From the NCBI GenBank assembly GCA_013139905.1, contig WSZW01000107.1, forward strand, positions 1-11,559: a stretch of 11,559 nt of DNA, written 5' to 3'. The DNA comes from an archaeon. GTDB taxonomy: Archaea > EX4484-52 > B79-G9. Shown piece by piece: positions 1 to 5,503 of the stretch (the stretch's first letter is position 1; each line of letters begins with the position of its first letter). A program made the position numbers and the translations under genes. The notes below the pieces were generated by a model. The model saw nothing but the letters and a program-made list of their open reading frames with translations, did no database searches and was not told the DNA's origin.

Positions 1-114
1 ATTACATGAAGTTTGTACTATCTCTAAAATAGAATATATTTGTCCATCGTTATCGAGAAACATATCTCCAATTTTATAAGTATCGTTAATAATTTTTTGG
101 AACCTTACGCCCAT
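1..114 (-). CDS. Partial CDS, N-terminus of a Cys-rich small protein (RW-tail family, probable)
   Basis: Reading leftward from an ATG at 114, the frame stays open for 38 codons to the window edge, so the C-terminus is missing. A good ribosome binding site (TTGGAG) lies about 8 bases upstream of the ATG. The peptide starts MGVRFQKIINDTYKIGDMF and continues with D-N-D-G-Q-I to a Cys near residue 37. The pattern Y-x-I/V-G-x-x-Y/F, then D/N-G-x-I, then a Cys is the same as in the N-terminal half of the small proteins starting at 8071, 8331 and 9244. It is therefore probably another paralog, but whether it ends in Arg-Trp cannot be seen. It lies 23 bases after the stop of the ssDNA-binding-like gene and is probably cotranscribed with it. 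Confidence 0.65.
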   Translation of the reverse strand, partial: MGVRFQKIINDTYKIGDMFLDNDGQIYSILEIVQTSCN

Positions 115-137
115 ATTTAACTCCAAATGATAAAGGA

Positions 138-839
138 TTATACCTTTACCATTCCATCTTTCGAAATACTTGCTGCAATTTGTTTTGCGCGTGCTTCTGA
201 AATTCCAGTAAGTGAATCAAGACTCATGAGAACATCTTTTGCTAATTCTTCTGACATTTCGTTACCATCAACTTTGAGTTTTTCTGTAATATCTGTGACA
301 GCAGTCTCTTCTAATTCAGTCATTGTTAATTCAAGTTCCCTAACCTTTTCAAATACATATGTACTAAATCCACTTTCTGGATCTTCGATACGAGTCATTT
401 TTGTAATAACTATTGGGGTATCAAGTCCTTCTTCGACTAAAGACTTTGCATAGGCTGAAAGATAGATTTGTGCACTGTATGGAACTTTAATCATATTTTC
501 TTTTTCAGGATCATCATGATTGAAGTAAATTTTACATCCATAATCACATTTTAATTCAATTCCATCTACAACAACTTTTTTAGTAAATTTACATTCTCTA
601 CAGTTATCTTCAGTATCTGCCCATGTTCTATCTGCGTTTTTCTTTCTACCTGTTTCGCCATCGTTTGACATACAAACGAGGTCTCTACCTTTAAACATTG
701 ATCTTGCTGGGTGTGCACGTGTAATTACAACTTCACGTGGAACGTTGTATGGAAAATCCTTTTTCGCTTTAAGATATACAATTTCTTTCTGCGCTCCAGT
801 TCCTTTTCCATCTGTTTCAATATTATCTAATGCTGACAT
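138..839 (-). CDS. Zinc-binding protein resembling phage ssDNA-binding proteins
   Basis: 233 aa with a strong ribosome binding site (AAGGAG) upstream of the ATG at 839. A single four-Cys cluster is visible: C56, then C80-x2-C83, then C98 (C102 nearby), as in a structural zinc site inserted in a beta-rich domain. After it come a segment with P120-Y-S-A-Q-I-Y-L and a T-P-I-V-I-T-K-M-T strand (about 141 to 149), then an acidic stretch (about 168 to 200). The last 30 residues contain S-L-T-G-I-S-E-A-R-A-K, which looks like a helix-hairpin-helix type turn. Zinc insertion in an OB-like core plus an acidic tail region is the layout of some phage ssDNA-binding proteins (T4 gp32 is the model), but I base this on layout, not on a confirmed family match. 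It has its own promoter motif and a 5' leader with a palindrome and a hairpin. Its less A/T-biased codons suggest strong expression. Confidence 0.8.
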   Translation of the reverse strand: MSALDNIETDGKGTGAQKEIVYLKAKKDFPYNVPREVVITRAHPARSMFKGRDLVCMSNDGETGRKKNADRTWADTEDNCRECKFTKKVVVDGIELKCDYGCKIYFNHDDPEKENMIKVPYSAQIYLSAYAKSLVEEGLDTPIVITKMTRIEDPESGFSTYVFEKVRELELTMTELEETAVTDITEKLKVDGNEMSEELAKDVLMSLDSLTGISEARAKQIAASISKDGMVKV

Positions 840-857
840 TTTTAATCTCCTTATTTT

Positions 858-869
858 CTGTACGTACAG
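858..869. promoter_or_regulatory. 12-bp perfect palindrome CTGTACGTACAG in leader of the ssDNA-binding-like gene
   Basis: CTGTACGTACAG equals its own reverse complement. It lies between the promoter motif (921-934) and the ribosome binding site of the gene starting at 839, only a few bases before AAGGAG. Just upstream in the transcript (about 870-885) a short hairpin, CGGTAG-GAAAA-CTACTG, can form with one G-U pair. An operator for a dimeric repressor, or a leader structure for translational autoregulation, would both fit. Which of these applies is inference. Confidence 0.4.
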
Positions 870-917
870 TAGTTTTCCTACCGAAGTAATTTATCGAGTT
901 TGAATCAAATAAACTAT

Positions 918-934
918 ATTATACTATATGGTGT
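918..934 (-). promoter_or_regulatory. Promoter, phage motif ACACCATATAGTAT with TATAAT -10
   Basis: On the minus strand the sequence reads ACACCATATAGTATAAT. The 14-mer ACACCATATAGTAT is identical to the one at 4989-5002, the other place where an operon begins after a gap. Here the motif runs directly into a perfect TATAAT (923 to 918). No good TTGACA -35 is seen at 17 bases, so the ACACC element may replace it, as in phage middle or late promoters. It would give a leader of about 75 bases for the gene starting at 839. Confidence 0.6.
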
Positions 935-966
935 ATATAGATTTAAGTCTTTCGGTCGGGTAAGAT

Positions 967-1197
967 TCACCAACCGTCTGGTTTATACCACAAGCCTCCT
1001 GATGAATTACCTATTCCTTCGTAATCACAACTATTGCAGTGAGGGGCAGTCCAGCATGTGACACCATTCCCTTCATAAGTTCTATGACAAAGACAATTTT
1101 GATATTCAGAACTTATATCTTTACTACCACACTCTGGGCAGGTGTCTTTGTCTTCGTTTGCCAATTCTCTTTCTTTAAGTCCTTCTACACATTTCAT
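967..1197 (-). CDS. Small zinc-ribbon protein, unknown function
   Basis: 76 aa with a strong ribosome binding site (AAAGGAG, 6 bases before the ATG). Residues 20-25 read C-P-E-C-G-S and residues 54-58 read C-N-S-C-D, the two knuckles of a four-Cys zinc ribbon. Additional C35, C37, H38, C48 and H53 between them could shape a second site. It ends L-W-Y-K-P-D-G-W. It follows the 91-aa gene by 25 bases and precedes the promoter at 918-934. Such proteins in phages bind nucleic acid or host proteins, but nothing here shows which. Confidence 0.75.
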   Translation of the reverse strand: MKCVEGLKERELANEDKDTCPECGSKDISSEYQNCLCHRTYEGNGVTCWTAPHCNSCDYEGIGNSSGGLWYKPDGW

Positions 1198-1222
1198 ATT
1201 TTACTCCTTTGTTTAAAAGTAA

Positions 1223-1498
1223 TTACCATAAAAATGGTATTTTAACACTTTTATTATCCATTTCAAACTTCTGTCTATATTCATTTGTTTTATTAATAGA
1301 TTTTAAAATACCATTATATCCACCGGGAATTTCATGTTCTGGAAAAGCTTTAATATTATCTCCACACCATAATTCTAACATTACCCATATGATAAATGTA
1401 GGATTATTTCCTCTTAATGTTGAATGAAAATTTCCATTACCATCACTTGTAATATATTCATTTTTATCCATATTTTTAATATACCAATTTTGACTCAT
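1223..1498 (-). CDS. Hypothetical protein, 91 aa
   Basis: I do not recognise this protein. It is read leftward from an ATG at 1498 with an ATTAGGTAATT ribosome binding site of the type used all over this window. It has a Gly/Asn-rich turn early (S-D-G-N-G-N-F-H), a hydrophobic stretch F-I-I-W-V-M-L-E-L-W-C around residues 35-45, too short and mixed for a safe membrane call, and the ending K-I-P-F-L-W. It is the first minus-strand gene of the leftmost block, facing away from the plus-strand ORF at 1577. Confidence 0.6.
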   Translation of the reverse strand: MSQNWYIKNMDKNEYITSDGNGNFHSTLRGNNPTFIIWVMLELWCGDNIKAFPEHEIPGGYNGILKSINKTNEYRQKFEMDNKSVKIPFLW

Positions 1499-1576
1499 AA
1501 TAATTACCTAATATTTATTTTAATTGTTTAATATTAACCGAAACAGTTATATATATGAAACACTATATATATAGTA
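1499..1576. promoter_or_regulatory. Divergent intergenic region with a 14-bp palindrome
   Basis: This 78-base gap separates the minus-strand gene starting at 1498 from the plus-strand ORF starting at 1577. It is almost pure A/T and holds a perfect palindrome ACTATATATATAGT at 1562-1575 and a smaller one, TTAATATTAA, near 1530. The first resembles a symmetrised form of the TATAGTAT core in the promoter motifs at 918 and 4989. Promoters in both directions are expected here by gene orientation; their exact boxes cannot be fixed by eye. Confidence 0.4.
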
Positions 1577-1927
1577 ATGATATTTAAAATGCAATGTATA
1601 ACTGCTGATATATATGATAAGCATAATATAAAGTTTGAAATATATTCATTCATACAAATTGTAGCAAATATATTCAATTTAAAACCTTATCAAATAGATG
1701 AAATATCAACAATATTTAGATCTACATGGAAGTATAGAATATCTCTATATAATCGTATAAAATATGAAAATGTAATACTTGGTATATGTGAGTATGTTTT
1801 ACGAGAGGATGAAAATTTTAATGTATATACTATAATACCTTTATTATATTCGAAAGATAAACAAAATTATAATTCAAAACAAATATACACTGTCTCTCAA
1901 ATGCTCCCCGACATTTTGAATAATTGA
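1577..1927 (+). CDS. Lone plus-strand hypothetical protein, 116 aa
   Basis: I do not recognise this protein. It is the only convincing rightward frame in the window: 116 codons with the same ATA/AGA/TTA-rich codon choice as its neighbours, in a stretch where the minus strand has no open frame. The product is rich in Ile, Tyr and Asn and looks globular, with a segment around N-L-K-P-Y-Q-I-D-E-I-S-T-I-F. No ribosome binding site is visible before the ATG at 1577 or the second ATG at 1589, unlike nearly every other gene here. The last 54 bases overlap, tail to tail, the zinc-ribbon gene on the other strand, and codon choice shifts there to C-ending codons, so the original end may have been earlier. 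It could also be a decayed gene. Confidence 0.45.
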   Translation: MIFKMQCITADIYDKHNIKFEIYSFIQIVANIFNLKPYQIDEISTIFRSTWKYRISLYNRIKYENVILGICEYVLREDENFNVYTIIPLLYSKDKQNYNSKQIYTVSQMLPDILNN

Positions 1928-2122
1928 ATATGTACCATCTTCATTATCAACGACTGGCAAACATATTTGTCCAGATGATTGGAATACCATTGTTAATTTA
2001 TTACATATAGAACACAAGTAAAATTCACAAACAATACTAGTTATTGTTTGTACATCTACTAATTTTGGATTCCAATCCTCTTTGTTACAATGTTTACACC
2101 CAAAAATTTGTTCTCTTTTCAT
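1874..2122 (-). CDS. Zinc-ribbon protein at the end of the Ubl operon
   Basis: 82 aa with one of the best ribosome binding sites of the window (AAGGAGAGGTAAT before the ATG at 2122), which lies inside the end of the upstream 45-aa gene. C9-x2-C12 and C37-x2-C40 (with C32 nearby) form a typical zinc ribbon. The stretch S-G-Q-I, then N-E-D-G-T-Y-S-I-I-Q suggests beta strands after it. It is the last gene of the E2-JAB-X-E1 transcript, so it may assist the conjugation system, for example as a target adaptor. This is guilt by association only. The 3' end overlaps the plus-strand ORF. Confidence 0.7.
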   Translation of the reverse strand: MKREQIFGCKHCNKEDWNPKLVDVQTITSIVCEFYLCSICNKLTMVFQSSGQICLPVVDNEDGTYSIIQNVGEHLRDSVYLF

Positions 2123-2123
2123 A

Positions 2124-2261
2124 TTACCTCTCCTTTTTTTTATAATGTTTACATGCTAATTCATTTGGCTGTACGATAACTTTTCGTCGTGTACATCGTG
2201 AATATAATTCATCTAAAAATTCACATCCACTATGAAATAATACTTCAGGCTTTTTATACAT
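2124..2261 (-). CDS. Small hypothetical protein, 45 aa, after E1
   Basis: The ATG at 2261 follows the stop codon of the E1-like gene directly (TAG then ATG, no gap), and the frame ends TAA at 2124, inside the ribosome binding site of the next gene. The product starts MYKKPEVLFHSG and has C13, C23 and C37, many basic residues in the second half (T-R-R-K) and a Lys-rich end. The upstream ribosome binding site is weak, so translation is probably coupled to E1. I do not recognise it. Tight packing and a fully used interval support it as a real gene. Confidence 0.55.
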   Translation of the reverse strand: MYKKPEVLFHSGCEFLDELYSRCTRRKVIVQPNELACKHYKKKER

Positions 2262-2957
2262 CTAATCACGCTCAAAAAATGGATTGTTATCTATCTCTTG
2301 ATATTTAGATACATAATCTATTATTATTTCAGTTCTACAATCTGGTCTATTAGTAATAGCTACTTTTGTTTCATATACAATTTCAGAAGCAATTCTAGCT
2401 GCTACGTAAATAATTGCTTTTGCTGTACATGGTAATTCTTCTGCTTCGCTTGATGAAAATAAACTATCTTCATATAAAGATTTCTGACTATCACTTTCCA
2501 TATCTATTGATAGAATTCTAATAAGCTCTCCGCCAAGCCTACCATCAATTAAATATGATACTCCATCGCTTTTTTTAGTTACCTCGTAAATTAACTTACG
2601 ACTATCTATATTATCAGTAGCTAATATGATAATTCCGGGTTCAATTTTAGATTCAGAATTAAAAAAGCTACGTTTAACTGTAATATTTTTTGCATCATCT
2701 TCTCCAATTTTAGCAATAATAGAATCTTTAATAGCATCAACTTTAAATGCACCAATTTGATTAAGAGTAAAATTTTGATTTGATATATTATGCTCGGCTA
2801 CAATATCTCTATCCCAAATAGTTAAATTTGTAACACCCATTTGTGCTAAATAATATGCAACATAGCTACCAATTCCTCCACATCCAATGATAGTTACTTT
2901 TGGCATATCTAATGTATCTGGATTAAAAAATTGCAACTGTCTATGCAAATTAGCCAT
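2262..2957 (-). CDS. E1-like ubiquitin-activating enzyme, ThiF/MoeB/UBA family
   Basis: 231 aa with a Rossmann-type adenylation domain. V21-T-I-I-G-C-G-G-I-G-S holds the nucleotide-binding glycines (25-31). W48-D-R-D then N-I-S-N-Q-N-F matches the E1 D-x-D/N-x-x-R-Q region, and K72 stands in the expected lysine place. L112-A-T-D-N with R120 gives the catalytic Asp115. The E1 catalytic cysteine is most likely C177 in E-L-P-C-T-A-K, followed by a helix. No paired CxxC zinc motif is seen, unlike ThiF and MoeB. The family adenylates the C-terminal glycine of a ubiquitin-like protein and usually takes it as a thioester. It is encoded in the same operon as an E2-like and a JAMM protein, with the Ubl gene just upstream. 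It overlaps the 171-aa gene by 8 bases and is preceded by AGAGGAG. The size fits a minimal single-domain bacterial E1. Confidence 0.9.
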   Translation of the reverse strand: MANLHRQLQFFNPDTLDMPKVTIIGCGGIGSYVAYYLAQMGVTNLTIWDRDIVAEHNISNQNFTLNQIGAFKVDAIKDSIIAKIGEDDAKNITVKRSFFNSESKIEPGIIILATDNIDSRKLIYEVTKKSDGVSYLIDGRLGGELIRILSIDMESDSQKSLYEDSLFSSSEAEELPCTAKAIIYVAARIASEIVYETKVAITNRPDCRTEIIIDYVSKYQEIDNNPFFERD

Positions 2958-3465
2958 TCTGCAAACACTCCTCTAAAGTTAATGCTATAGCTTTTTCAGG
3001 TTCATCTGCAGCAATAAATGCAAATATTTCAGTAATACTATTAGGACAAATTACTCCATCTTTAGTTGCAATATATCCTTCTGTAACTTCCACCTCTGCT
3101 GCTAACATAGGCTGTATATCTATGAATTCATAGTTTAAATTTTCAAACCAATCTAAACGTGTTCCTATAATTTCAGGTACTAACACTCCAGTAGAATAAA
3201 ATTTTAATGCAAACTTATTATTAAATATAAGTAATAAGTCATTATGAACAGAGACATTAAAATCACTTAAATCTACATCTTCCATACTTTCTAACAAATC
3301 GCGAATAATAGTTAAATTAAAAGTTTTCTCCATATCCCAAATTTCTCTTTGATGTATTGTAAAAATTTCTAATACATCAGCATCAATTTTATTTATGAAT
3401 ACATCATTATTTCCACCATTTCGCATAAACTTATCAAAGAAAAGTTTAAAATGTCTGTTTATCAT
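2950..3465 (-). CDS. Unknown protein X between JAB and E1, 171 aa
   Basis: I do not recognise this family. The start at 3465 lies inside the JAB gene (20-base overlap) and has its own good ribosome binding site (TTGGAGG), and the end overlaps E1 by 8 bases, so it is locked into the operon. The first half looks helical (about 28 to 63, with E-I-W-D-M-E-K and L-L-E-S-M-E-D). The middle is a beta-rich segment with N75-D-L-L-L-I-F-N-N-K-F-A-L-K-F-Y, and the end is a mixed region with E-C-L-Q-N-G. Cysteines are C140 (V-I-C-P-N) and C167. Candidate roles are an E3-like adaptor, a target-recognition subunit or a second E2-like or E1-partner domain. None has direct sequence support; C140 before P-N is the only residue that hints at thioester chemistry. 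Confidence 0.75.
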   Translation of the reverse strand: MINRHFKLFFDKFMRNGGNNDVFINKIDADVLEIFTIHQREIWDMEKTFNLTIIRDLLESMEDVDLSDFNVSVHNDLLLIFNNKFALKFYSTGVLVPEIIGTRLDWFENLNYEFIDIQPMLAAEVEVTEGYIATKDGVICPNSITEIFAFIAADEPEKAIALTLEECLQNG

Positions 3466-4261
3466 GCTCTGCCTCCAATAATTTACAATATTCTAACCAC
3501 TGTGCATCTGTCATTTCACCTATTGGTATACTATTAATGCATTGATCTCCAATTTCATCTTTAAGTTCCAGTGCAGCGTCATACTCTTCCAAATTACATC
3601 CAAAATGGTTTGCAATTTCTTGATCTGTCATATTTTCATAATCTAGTTCTCCAGCATGTAATAAAAGCTGTTTAGTCTGAGTAGATTGTGCTTTCTTAGA
3701 TTGAGATGAGAGCGTATTATTAACTTTACCCACATATCTATATCCAACCATTGCCTTTTTAGTTACATTTTCAGAAATAGTATTATCTATTAAATCCATA
3801 TCATTTTGACTTATTTCAGGTAAAGTATGAATTGGAACATCATCAATTCGTATTGAACGATCTCCGAATGGCGTATTAGATATATAATCAATACGACCTA
3901 CTAGTTCCATTTTCTTATTTCCTACAATTGATAATACCCATTTTCCAATATAATTATTTAAACTACTTATTGTAGAGTCATCAACACCAGACCAAAATGC
4001 ATCCATTGTATTATGGCTATGTAACCATCCTGAAATTACTTTTTCCGAATCCATACATTCTAATAAAAGCATGTTAACTGCTTCTTCATCAAAATCAACT
4101 GATGAACTACTAACTTCTTGCTTTATAATGAACATATCTTCTACTATAAATTTTTCTCCTTCATTATAACATTCTAATAATGCACCTACTTCTAAATCAG
4201 ATTTACGAAATAAATACGAAATTTTAGAATATAAATCCGGTAGTATAAATATTTCAAACAT
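3446..4261 (-). CDS. JAMM/JAB-family metalloprotease (deubiquitinase-like) with C-terminal HTH-like extension
   Basis: 271 aa. The full JAMM zinc site is present: glutamate E24 in D-L-E-V-G-A-L-L-E, then HSHNTMDAFWSGVD at residues 81-94, which is H-S-H-x7-S-x2-D with H81, H83, S91 and D94. These residues define active JAB isopeptidases of the Rpn11/AMSH/RadC-like superfamily. In this operon the expected jobs are to trim the residues after Gly-Gly of the ubiquitin-like protein and to remove it from targets. The JAB domain ends around residue 135. The rest is an Ser/Gln/Lys-rich linker (about 175-190) and a helical segment with M-T-D-Q-E-I-A-N-H-F-G-C that looks like a helix-turn-helix. It lies two bases after the E2 stop codon (4264) and overlaps the next gene by 20 bases. 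No signal peptide is seen, so it acts in the cytoplasm. Confidence 0.92.
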   Translation of the reverse strand: MFEIFILPDLYSKISYLFRKSDLEVGALLECYNEGEKFIVEDMFIIKQEVSSSSVDFDEEAVNMLLLECMDSEKVISGWLHSHNTMDAFWSGVDDSTISSLNNYIGKWVLSIVGNKKMELVGRIDYISNTPFGDRSIRIDDVPIHTLPEISQNDMDLIDNTISENVTKKAMVGYRYVGKVNNTLSSQSKKAQSTQTKQLLLHAGELDYENMTDQEIANHFGCNLEEYDAALELKDEIGDQCINSIPIGEMTDAQWLEYCKLLEAEHDKQTF

Positions 4262-4263
4262 AA

Positions 4264-4947
4264 TTACTCCTCAAATTTATCTATTATATTATACAATTCT
4301 ATAAGTTGATCGTGGTCCATCTTTCCATTATCACGTATAGTAGTTACCCTACTCGTTATAGCATTTGTAATACTCATAGTACTTAAACATCCAGCATCTC
4401 TACATGTAGAACAATCGTGATGTTCATCTCTACGATAACTACATGTATAACATCTACAAAATACACAATCAAAATCATGTGAACAAACTCGACAGGGATC
4501 GAATATAAACGGTCTCCAATATGGACTACCATTGCTATATTGTAATAAAAAGTTATGCATTAAGACTACAAACATAGCGATATCGCCATTATCTTTAAGC
4601 GATTCTTCCAATTCTACTCCATTACCAACACAAACATCTCCATGACTGACATGTGGATGTATACGATCTGTGGTTAAATGAGCATCTCGCTCTGAAGTTG
4701 AATCTAAAACTACTTTGAATGTTCGATTTGGGGTAATTTTAACAATTAATCTACCGAGATCCAAACTTTGAGTTCCATCGTGCGATTCTAAAATTATATG
4801 ATTATATATTACTTCTAATACCCCATCTCTAATTCTATGTCCACGAACAAATTCCATTTCTTCTAAATTAAGGGCTAATTCTGCTAGATCGGTACTTGCA
4901 TTTGCATACCTATCATCTAATCTTGTACGGATATCCGATAAATCCAT
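4264..4947 (-). CDS. E2-like ubiquitin-conjugating protein fused to a Cys-rich tail
   Basis: 227 aa with an excellent ribosome binding site (AGAGGTGA). Residues 1 to about 145 follow the UBC/E2 plan: N-terminal helix, beta meander (L69 to V80), then the signature I96-H-P-H-V-S-H-G-D-V-C106-V-G-N-G. This corresponds to the E2 H-P-N...G-x-I-C motif, with C106 as the candidate catalytic cysteine and His99 replacing the usual Asn. A helix with M-F-V-V-L-M-H-N-F-L-L and a Y-W motif follow, as in bacterial E2-like families. From residue 152 on there are four CxxC knuckles: C152-x2-C155, C161-x2-C164, C166-x2-C169, C179-x2-C182, plus C187 and H176/H177, enough for two zinc ions. This tail is not a canonical RING, but an E2 fused to an E3-like or target-binding zinc module is a fair reading. 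It is the first gene of the operon after its own promoter. Confidence 0.85.
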   Translation of the reverse strand: MDLSDIRTRLDDRYANASTDLAELALNLEEMEFVRGHRIRDGVLEVIYNHIILESHDGTQSLDLGRLIVKITPNRTFKVVLDSTSERDAHLTTDRIHPHVSHGDVCVGNGVELEESLKDNGDIAMFVVLMHNFLLQYSNGSPYWRPFIFDPCRVCSHDFDCVFCRCYTCSYRRDEHHDCSTCRDAGCLSTMSITNAITSRVTTIRDNGKMDHDQLIELYNIIDKFEE

Positions 4948-4988
4948 TATTATTTCACCTCTAAATTATGTGCAATTTTGCAAATTCT

Positions 4989-5002
4989 ATACTATATGGT
5001 GT
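4989..5002 (-). promoter_or_regulatory. Promoter motif ACACCATATAGTAT for the E2-JAB-X-E1 operon
   Basis: This is identical over 14 bases to the motif at 921-934. On the minus strand it is followed by AGAATTTGC, so the -10 would be TATAGA, weaker than the TATAAT of the other copy. It sits immediately after the Ubl terminator and about 40 bases before the E2 start at 4947, exactly where a new transcript must begin if the terminator works. Conservation in two unrelated intergenic regions marks it as a phage-type promoter element. Confidence 0.6.
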
Positions 5003-5033
5003 TTAATAAAGGTTGAGCGAAATTTGCCCAACC
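5001..5033 (-). terminator. Rho-independent terminator after the Ubl gene
   Basis: On the minus strand the RNA reads GGUUGGGC-AAAUUUC-GCUCAACC, an 8-bp stem with one G-U pair and a 7-base loop (5033 to 5011), followed by UUUAUU. It lies 11 bases after the Ubl stop codon. It separates the Ubl message from the E2 operon, which allows the modifier to be made in larger amounts than its enzymes. Confidence 0.75.
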
Positions 5034-5044
5034 TTCATGTAAAC

Positions 5045-5503
5045 TTAGTTACAGATTCCGCCATCAATCTTTGGTGCAGCAATGAGTACCCGGTTGATGT
5101 CATCAGGAATTACATCTGTTGATGTAACTTCTTTCTTGACAGTCATAAGTTTTCCGGTATGTTCCATTTCTGCTCTTGCAATTGCTTCTCCGAATGTGAG
5201 AATCTCACCAGCTGCAATTTCAATCTCTGTTACGTTTCCATTACCTGCTTTGCCTACTTTAAAGATTCTTTCGCAGTCAGCTCCACCATCAATTTTTGGT
5301 GCAGCGATAAGGACACGGTTGATATCTTCTGGAATTACATCTGTTGATGTAACTTCTTTCTTGACAGTCATGAGCTTTCCTGAATGCTCCATATCAGCCA
5401 TTGCGATTGCTTCTCCGAATGTTGTCATGCCTCCGCATGGAATTTCGATTTCTGTTACGTTTCCGTTACCTGCTTTACCTACTTTAAATGTTCTTGTTGT
5501 CAT
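5045..5503 (-). CDS. Tandem ubiquitin-like modifier, two beta-grasp-like units each ending in Gly-Gly
   Basis: 152 aa made of two nearly identical 70-residue units, residues 5-74 and 80-149, joined by A-D-C-E-R. Each reads F-K-V-G-K-A-G-N-G-N, a second strand V-T-E-I-E-I, a helix T-F-G-E-A-I-A, a strand K-L-M-T-V-K-K-E-V, a turn V-I-P-(E/D)-D-I-N and a last strand R-V-L-I-A-A-P-K-I-D-G-G. This is the strand-strand-helix-strand order and length of a ubiquitin-like beta-grasp, with Gly-Gly at the end of each unit. The C-terminal tail after the second Gly-Gly is only I-C-N, so a protease must expose Gly149; the JAB protein next door fits. Genes for E2, JAB and E1 follow. It has its own upstream region, a strong AGAGG ribosome binding site and its own terminator, and codons are less A/T-biased than its neighbours, all suggesting high expression. 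The name Ubl rests on pattern and context, not on an alignment. Confidence 0.85.
   Translation of the reverse strand: MTTRTFKVGKAGNGNVTEIEIPCGGMTTFGEAIAMADMEHSGKLMTVKKEVTSTDVIPEDINRVLIAAPKIDGGADCERIFKVGKAGNGNVTEIEIAAGEILTFGEAIARAEMEHTGKLMTVKKEVTSTDVIPDDINRVLIAAPKIDGGICN
5057..5491 (-). repeat. 225-base tandem duplication within the Ubl gene
   Basis: The two units (5282-5491 and 5057-5266) are offset by 225 bases and differ at only about ten of 70 residues, mostly in P-C-G-G-M-T versus A-A-G-E-I-L around the second turn. DNA identity is also high; for example about 40 bases at 5106-5146 match 5331-5371 exactly. This points to recent duplication or gene conversion keeping the units alike. Confidence 0.85.

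Noticed and set aside
127..453. Plus-strand open frame opposite the ssDNA-binding-like gene
   Set aside because: It is Ser-rich and low complexity, as expected from antisense reading of an acidic coding region, without a start signal.
858..869. CTGTACGTACAG as a LexA/SOS box
   Set aside because: It keeps a CTGT...ACAG outline, but the centre and length (12 bases against the 16-base CTG-N10-CAG of E. coli) do not match.
2950..5503. The cassette as a standard plasmid PRTRC system (ThiF, JAB, E2-like, Ubl-like)
   Set aside because: Some parts are alike, but no ParB-related gene is present, the modifier is a Gly-Gly tandem and gene order differs; the Bil-type comparison fits better.
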